A program made the translations under genes and the position numbers. Of a stretch of 46,201 bases of DNA, positions 41,797-46,201 are shown in pieces. How positions within the stretch are numbered: the first letter of the stretch is position 1; each line of letters opens with the position of its first letter. The stretch lies in contig JBFXAN010000038.1 of the NCBI GenBank assembly GCA_050184225.1, forward strand, positions 1 to 46,201, in the 5' to 3' direction. The notes below the pieces were generated by a model. It was given only the letters and a program-made list of their open reading frames with translations. It was not told the origin of the DNA and did no database searches. The DNA comes from JBFXAN01 sp050184225. GTDB taxonomy: Bacteria > Chloroflexota > Dehalococcoidia > CAUJGQ01.

Positions 41797-44736
41797 GTGA
41801 TCGCCGCGCTCCAGGAAGGCGCGCCGGTCGCCGGCCGGGTCGCCGAGCGGCGTGGTGTGTATGCGCCGGATGCTGATGACGTCGGGCCAGGCTGGGAATT
41901 CGTGCCGGCGGATCGGCTCGGGCGGCGCACCGAGGACGTGCTGATCGAGGCGGAGGTGCGCGATGCGCTGATGCGCCTGAACCCGGAGATCGCGGCGCGG
42001 CCGGAACTGGCGGACCAAGTGCTCTACCGGCTGCGCGCGATCGTGTTGTCGGTGCAGTCGGATGGTCTGGTGGCGGCGAACGAACGGTTCACGGCCTGGC
42101 TGCGCGGGGAACAGTCCATGCCCTTCGGACGCGACAACCAGCATGTGCCCGTGCGCCTACTCGATTTCGATGACATGCGCCGCAACCGTTGTGTGGTGAC
42201 CCGGCAGGTGACGTTCCGCTCGGGGCAGGAACGGCGTTTTGACGTGGTGCTGTACGTGAACGGCGTGCCACTGGTGGTGGGCGAGGCGAAGACGCCGGTG
42301 CGGCCGGCGGTGACGTGGGTGGATGGCGCCGCGCAGATCCAGGACGACTACGAGGTGAACGTACCGGCATTCTTCGTGCCGAACGTCTTCTCCTTCAGCA
42401 CCGAGGGGAAGACGTACCGCTATGGCTCGATCCGGATGCCGCTCGAGCTATGGGCGCCGTGGCGGGCGGGCGAGGAGGGACTGGAGGCGGCGGGGCTGGC
42501 GGAGGTGCGGCGGGCGGTGCGCGCCATGCTGCGACCGTCGGTGGTGCTGGACATCCTCCGACATTTCTGCATCTTCGGCACAGACAAGAGACACCGCAAG
42601 ATCAAGATCATCCCGCGCTACCAGCAGTACGAGGCGGCAAACCAGATCGTGCAGCGCGTGGTGGAGGGTCGCGTCAAGAAGGGGTTGATCTGGCATTTTC
42701 AGGGGTCGGGAAAGTCGCTGCTGATGGTGTTTGCAGCGCAAAAGCTACGCGTGGATCCGGAACTGCGCGCGCCGACGGTATTAATCGTGGTGGACCGGAT
42801 CGACTTAAACACGCAGATCACGGCGACGTTCAACATGGCGGATGTGCCCAACACGGTGACGACAGAGAGCCGGGCGGAGTTGATGCGGCTACTGGCCGGC
42901 GATGCGCGGCGGGTGATTATCACGACGATCCACAAGTTCGCTGAGGCGGGCGGGGTGCTGAACCGGCGCGAGAACATCATCGTGATGGTGGACGAAGCGC
43001 ACCGGACACAGGAAGGAAGCCTGGGCGATGCGATGCGCGATGCGCTGCCGAACGCGTTCTTCTTCGGGCTCACCGGCACGCCGATCAACACGCGCGACCG
43101 CAACACGTTCCGCACGTTCGGCGCGGCCGAGGACGAGCGCGTCTACATGAGCCGCTATTCGTTCGAGGAATCGATCCGGGACGGGGCAACGTTGCCGCTA
43201 CACTTCGAGCCGCGCCAGGTGGGGCGGATGCGGATCGACCGCGCGGCGGTGGATGAGGCGTTCGCGGCGCTGACGGAGACACTGACCGAGGAGGACCAGG
43301 CGGATCTCTCCAAGCGGGCGGCGCGGCTGGGTGTGCTGGTGAAGGCGCCGGAGCGGGTGCGGGCGGTAGTGGAGGACATCGCGCGGCACTACCAGGAGGT
43401 GGTGGAGCCGAATGGCTTCAAGGCACAGGTGGTGGCGTTCGACCGCGAGGCGTGCGTGCTCTACAAGGATGCGCTGGACCTGCTGATGTCGCCGGAGAGC
43501 AGCGAGGTGGTGATGTCCGTGGGTCAGGGCGATCCGGCGATGTGGCGCACGCGGTTTGGCCGGCCGGCAGCGGACGAGGAGCGGTTGCTGGACCGCTTCC
43601 GCGATCCGAGGGACCCACTCAAGATCCTGATCGTGACGTCGCGGCTGCTGACCGGGTTCGACGCGCCGATCCTCCAGGCGATGTATCTGGATAAGCCGAT
43701 GAAGGACCACACGCTGCTCCAGGCGATCTGCCGCACCAACCGGCCGTTCCCGAAGAAGGACCACGGTCTGATCGTCGATTACCTTGGCGTGTTCGATGAC
43801 GTGGCCCAATCGCTGAATTTCGACGAGCAGGCGATCCGGGCGGTGATCGGCAACCTGGATCAGTTACGTGCCGAAGTACCGGGGGCGGTGGCCGCGTGCC
43901 TGGCATTCTTCCCTGGGGTGGATCGATCCGTCGGCGGATACGAGGGATTGATTGCGGCGCAAGAATGCCTCCCGACAAACGAGCGACGCGATGAGTTCGC
44001 GATGGCGTACTCGGTCCTGTCGCGGCTCTGGGAGGCGCTGTCTCCGGATCCGTGCCTGCGCCCGTACCGGGAAGACTACCGGTGGCTGACGCACGTGTAC
44101 GAGTCCGTCCAGTCGGTGAGCGGCACCGGTCGATTACTCTGGCATGCACTCGGCGCGAAGACGATCGAGCTGATCCACGAGAACGTGCATATTGAGGCAA
44201 CGAGCGACCAACTGGAGACACTGGTGCTGGACGCGGGCGTGCTTGAGGAACTGGTGGAGCGCGCCGATCCGCGCACGGCCCAGGAGATCGAAATCCGGAT
44301 CGTAGCGCGGCTGCGGCGTCACCAGAACAATCCCGTGTTCGTGGCGCTCGGGGAACGGTTGGAGCGACTACGCGAACGACACGAGCGCGGGCTGCTGAAC
44401 AGCATCGAGTTTCTCAAGCTGCTACTGGAGCTCGCGCGGGATGTGGTGTATGCCGAACGGGAAGCGGATCCGGTGGAGGTCCAGGACCAAGGCAAGGCGG
44501 CGCTGACGGAACTGTTCCTGGAGGTACGCACGCCGGAGACGCCGGTGATGGTCGAGCGCATTGTCGGCGATATCGACGAGATTGTGCGTATCGTGCGGTT
44601 TCCGGGATGGCAACACACGGTGTCGGGCGAGCGCGAGGTGCAACGGGCGCTGCGCCGGACGCTACTCAAGTATGCTCTGCACCGCGAGCAGGAGCTGTTC
44701 GATCGAGCATACGGCTACATCAAGCAGTATTACTAG
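41797..44736 (+). CDS. hsdR: Type I restriction endonuclease subunit HsdR
   Basis: 979 residues. The nuclease domain has FDVVLYVNGVPLVVGEAKTP, with Asp149, Glu163 and Lys165 forming the PD-(D/E)xK core. The translocase has Walker A WHFQGSGKSLLMVF (Lys306), DEAH at 399-402, and the motif FFGLTGTPINTRDRN; helicase domain 2 includes LIVTSRLLTGFDAPILQAMY and ICRTNRPFPKKDHGLIVDYL. It pumps DNA using ATP and cuts at a distance. The GTG at 41797 has GAGG 5 bases upstream. In-frame sequence just before it (FTEGNSVEAL) also looks like protein but contains no ATG, GTG or TTG. It is separated from hsdS by the opposite-strand pair. Confidence 0.95.
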   Translation: MIAALQEGAPVAGRVAERRGVYAPDADDVGPGWEFVPADRLGRRTEDVLIEAEVRDALMRLNPEIAARPELADQVLYRLRAIVLSVQSDGLVAANERFTAWLRGEQSMPFGRDNQHVPVRLLDFDDMRRNRCVVTRQVTFRSGQERRFDVVLYVNGVPLVVGEAKTPVRPAVTWVDGAAQIQDDYEVNVPAFFVPNVFSFSTEGKTYRYGSIRMPLELWAPWRAGEEGLEAAGLAEVRRAVRAMLRPSVVLDILRHFCIFGTDKRHRKIKIIPRYQQYEAANQIVQRVVEGRVKKGLIWHFQGSGKSLLMVFAAQKLRVDPELRAPTVLIVVDRIDLNTQITATFNMADVPNTVTTESRAELMRLLAGDARRVIITTIHKFAEAGGVLNRRENIIVMVDEAHRTQEGSLGDAMRDALPNAFFFGLTGTPINTRDRNTFRTFGAAEDERVYMSRYSFEESIRDGATLPLHFEPRQVGRMRIDRAAVDEAFAALTETLTEEDQADLSKRAARLGVLVKAPERVRAVVEDIARHYQEVVEPNGFKAQVVAFDREACVLYKDALDLLMSPESSEVVMSVGQGDPAMWRTRFGRPAADEERLLDRFRDPRDPLKILIVTSRLLTGFDAPILQAMYLDKPMKDHTLLQAICRTNRPFPKKDHGLIVDYLGVFDDVAQSLNFDEQAIRAVIGNLDQLRAEVPGAVAACLAFFPGVDRSVGGYEGLIAAQECLPTNERRDEFAMAYSVLSRLWEALSPDPCLRPYREDYRWLTHVYESVQSVSGTGRLLWHALGAKTIELIHENVHIEATSDQLETLVLDAGVLEELVERADPRTAQEIEIRIVARLRRHQNNPVFVALGERLERLRERHERGLLNSIEFLKLLLELARDVVYAEREADPVEVQDQGKAALTELFLEVRTPETPVMVERIVGDIDEIVRIVRFPGWQHTVSGEREVQRALRRTLLKYALHREQELFDRAYGYIKQYY

Positions 44737-44761
44737 CGGCTAGGTGGACGCCGGGCGCGGC

Positions 44762-44780
44762 GGGCCGGCCGGTATGGTGA
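44762..44780 (+). repeat. Promoter-like repeat, first copy
   Basis: A 19-base segment that recurs at 45621-45639 with one mismatch. It ends in TATGGTGA, resembling a -10 element. It lies 147 bases upstream of the DinB-family gene. Confidence 0.4.
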
Positions 44781-44927
44781 TGCGGGATAATGAGACGGGA
44801 TATGGACCGATGTCGATTGGATGACGGCCAAGAGAAGTGGAGCGCGCGATGGGGCAGCGGATGATCTCGGTTGACATCGTCACTCACTCACTGGGTTTAC
44901 CGACCGCCGCACGAGGAGGCACCATCG

Positions 44928-45422
44928 ATGCAGGTTGAAGAGATTCGATCGCTGTTCGCGTACGACCGATGGGCGACGCGTCGGGTTCTGGCGGTGTTCG
45001 ACGGACTGGACCCGGCTGTGTGGACGCGGACGAACGCGATCGGCGACCGCAGCCTCGGAAGCGTCCTCGTCCACCACCTGGGCGCCTCACAGCGCTGGCG
45101 CATTGGCTTGCAAACTCAGGGTAGCGAAGAGGGCCCGGAGCCCGAACGCGAGCCGCTGCCGACGATCGAGGAGCTGCGCGAACGCTGGGACGCCGAGTGG
45201 GCCGCAGTCGATGCCTGGCTGCCAACCGTCACGGACGACTTCGTCGGGTATGTCTATGAAGGGGTGCCGGTCTGGCAGATGTTGGTGCACGTCGTGAACC
45301 ACGGCACGCAGCACCGGGCGGAAGCGGCGGTGCTGCTCACTGCCGCGGGCCGATCGCCCGGCGAACTTGACCTGATCAACTACGCCGAGGAGCAGGCCGG
45401 GGTTGCCGGCAGGGAGTCGTGA
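44928..45422 (+). CDS. DinB-family protein
   Basis: 164 residues forming a four-helix DinB/YfiT-type domain. The metal-binding histidines are in VLVHHLGASQRWRIG and MLVHVVNHGTQHRAEAAVLL; the start is MQVEEIRSLFAYDRWATRRV. Members bind a divalent metal and some act as thiol transferases, for example with bacillithiol or mycothiol; others have unknown functions. GAGGAGG lies 8 bases before the ATG at 44928, which rules out the longer frame from 44871. It stands alone downstream of hsdR. Confidence 0.92.
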   Translation: MQVEEIRSLFAYDRWATRRVLAVFDGLDPAVWTRTNAIGDRSLGSVLVHHLGASQRWRIGLQTQGSEEGPEPEREPLPTIEELRERWDAEWAAVDAWLPTVTDDFVGYVYEGVPVWQMLVHVVNHGTQHRAEAAVLLTAAGRSPGELDLINYAEEQAGVAGRES

Positions 45423-45620
45423 CGTAGTCCCTGTACTGGCTGGCGTCCGTGCTGCCACGCCAATTCATCGCAACTGGACCAGAGGGATGAGTAGATCTCG
45501 GACTTCTTGAGGGCCAATTCTCAAACACTCCACGGAGTTCGGCAGTGGGTAATCGGCAGCCGGTAATCGGGACGGCAGCGCGGCGCTCGTTGGTTGATGG
45601 GCGGATTATGCTGCGGCGGT

Positions 45621-45639
45621 GGGCCGGCCGGTATGATGA
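45621..45639 (+). repeat. Promoter-like repeat, second copy
   Basis: Recurs from 44762-44780 with one mismatch. It includes TATGAT (45632-45637), a possible -10 element 40 bases upstream of the next gene. The remaining bases of 45423-45620 show no gene. Confidence 0.45.
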
Positions 45640-45677
45640 GCGGAAGAGTCGTGTGAAAGGTGGGATGAGGTGATGAC

Positions 45678-46004
45678 GTGACCGTCGACAATGGTCAGAC
45701 GATCGCCGCTGATCAGCAGCCCATGACCGTCAACGAAGCGTCGGATAGGTACCCGGGTCAGTGGATCCTGATGCGGGTACTGGAGACGGACGAATATGAT
45801 GAGCCGGTATCCGGTCTGATCGTAACCACGGGACCGACGCGTGATAGCATCCAAGACGCGGTTATGGAGCACGTGGTACGAAGGCGTGATGGTCACTACT
45901 TCGTATTCTCCGACCTCAAGCGCATTAGCTCTCGGAGGGAGTGGGAGGAAATCATGGAGCGTGCGATGGAGCGGGAACGATATGGTCGCAGGAAGCGGCG
46001 ATGA
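45678..46004 (+). CDS. Small unknown protein upstream of a protease-like gene
   Basis: 108 residues from the GTG at 45678; GAGGTGA lies a few bases upstream. An internal ATG at codon 16 is an alternative. It contains ASDRYPGQWILMRVLETDEY, then DEPVSGLIVTTGPTRDSIQD and HYFVFSDLKRISSRREWEEI, and ends in a very basic tail (RERYGRRKRR). Similar short proteins precede aspartic-protease-like genes in other Chloroflexota and cyanobacteria, as far as I recall, so a paired function is possible. It overlaps the next gene by 23 bases. Confidence 0.65.
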   Translation: MTVDNGQTIAADQQPMTVNEASDRYPGQWILMRVLETDEYDEPVSGLIVTTGPTRDSIQDAVMEHVVRRRDGHYFVFSDLKRISSRREWEEIMERAMERERYGRRKRR

Positions 46005-46201
46005 GTTCTCGGTCGAAACTTACACTCACACAACCGGCTTGATCGCCGTCCGCTTAAGAGTTGGTCCTATTTACAGCCTGCCGCTGGTCATCAACACCGG
46101 CTACCAGTTCTCCTGTGTGAGGCCAGGTGTGCGCGACTCGCTCGTCGCGCTCGGTCATCTTCGGTCGAGCGGCGGTCGCACCAACGAACATCACCAAATC
46201 G
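45982..46201 (+). CDS. Partial retropepsin-like (clan AA) protein, cut by the window end
   Basis: The frame from ATG 45982 is open to the window end, giving 73 residues. It contains TTGLIAVRLRVGPIYSLPLV, then INTGYQFSCVRPGVRDSLVA and LG, which has the strand-loop-helix pattern of retropepsin-like aspartic proteases. The catalytic DTG is replaced by NTG, so the protein may be inactive or bind without cutting. It overlaps the gene before it by 23 bases in another frame and is probably coupled to it. The C-terminal part is not available. Confidence 0.5.
   Translation, partial: MVAGSGDEFSVETYTHTTGLIAVRLRVGPIYSLPLVINTGYQFSCVRPGVRDSLVALGHLRSSGGRTNEHHQI

Noticed and set aside
1..46201. tRNA, rRNA or CRISPR array
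   Set aside because: No cloverleaf, rRNA core or regularly spaced direct repeat was seen by reading. A covariance or repeat search was not possible here.

Overview
The window is GC-rich, densely coded chromosomal DNA from a bacterium. The best guess is a member of the Chloroflexota (Thermomicrobia/Sphaerobacter-like). This is an inference from the base composition, an extracellular solute-binding lipoprotein with a Gly/Thr/Ala-rich linker after the lipobox, the antitoxin style, LLM and CaiB-type genes, and several starts that look leaderless. No rRNA, tRNA or CRISPR array was recognised.

Layout. Positions 1-201 hold a dead fragment of an IS5-type transposase. From 303 to 16318 there is a loose set of metabolic genes: an MFS transporter, a SAM methyltransferase, two VOC proteins, a large LuxR/ATPase regulator, an acyl-CoA-dehydrogenase-like flavoprotein, a tyrosine phosphatase, an orphan CoA-transferase subunit A coupled to an SDR, a MocR regulator divergent from a carboxymuconolactone-decarboxylase/WrbA-like pair, a penicillin acylase and a MOSC protein. 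From 20808 down to 16370 a compact minus-strand block carries a DUF2332-type protein, a sensor kinase, an OmpR-type regulator and a PIN toxin/antitoxin pair. From 20889 to 28345 follow a GT-C-like membrane protein, a four-gene PRC-barrel / Cys-rich protein / ABC exporter cluster with a structured leader, a small unknown protein and a peptide-type solute-binding lipoprotein. From 28486 to 35831 there are an ASCH-like/winged-helix protein, a BBE-type flavoprotein, a class III CoA-transferase, a Nudix enzyme overlapping an alpha/beta hydrolase, an LLM flavoprotein and an unknown protein.

The most distinctive part is 35948-44736, a type I restriction-modification locus. Two tandem HsdM genes have the same length and overlap by 4 bp, and HsdS overlaps HsdM2. 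An opposite-strand pair (270-codon-class unknown protein plus PIN nuclease) lies inside the locus before HsdR. A palindrome resembling the Gram-positive LexA (SOS) box lies upstream of hsdM1, and a near-identical one lies in the divergent promoter region before hsdR. This suggests a heteromeric methylase (M1M2S) with an embedded toxin-antitoxin-like module, possibly under DNA-damage control.

The right end has a DinB-family protein, a small unknown protein and the start of a retropepsin-like protein in which the usual DTG reads NTG. Intergenic regions are rich in perfect inverted repeats of several families, one of which seems to have been accommodated in frame inside the penicillin acylase gene.
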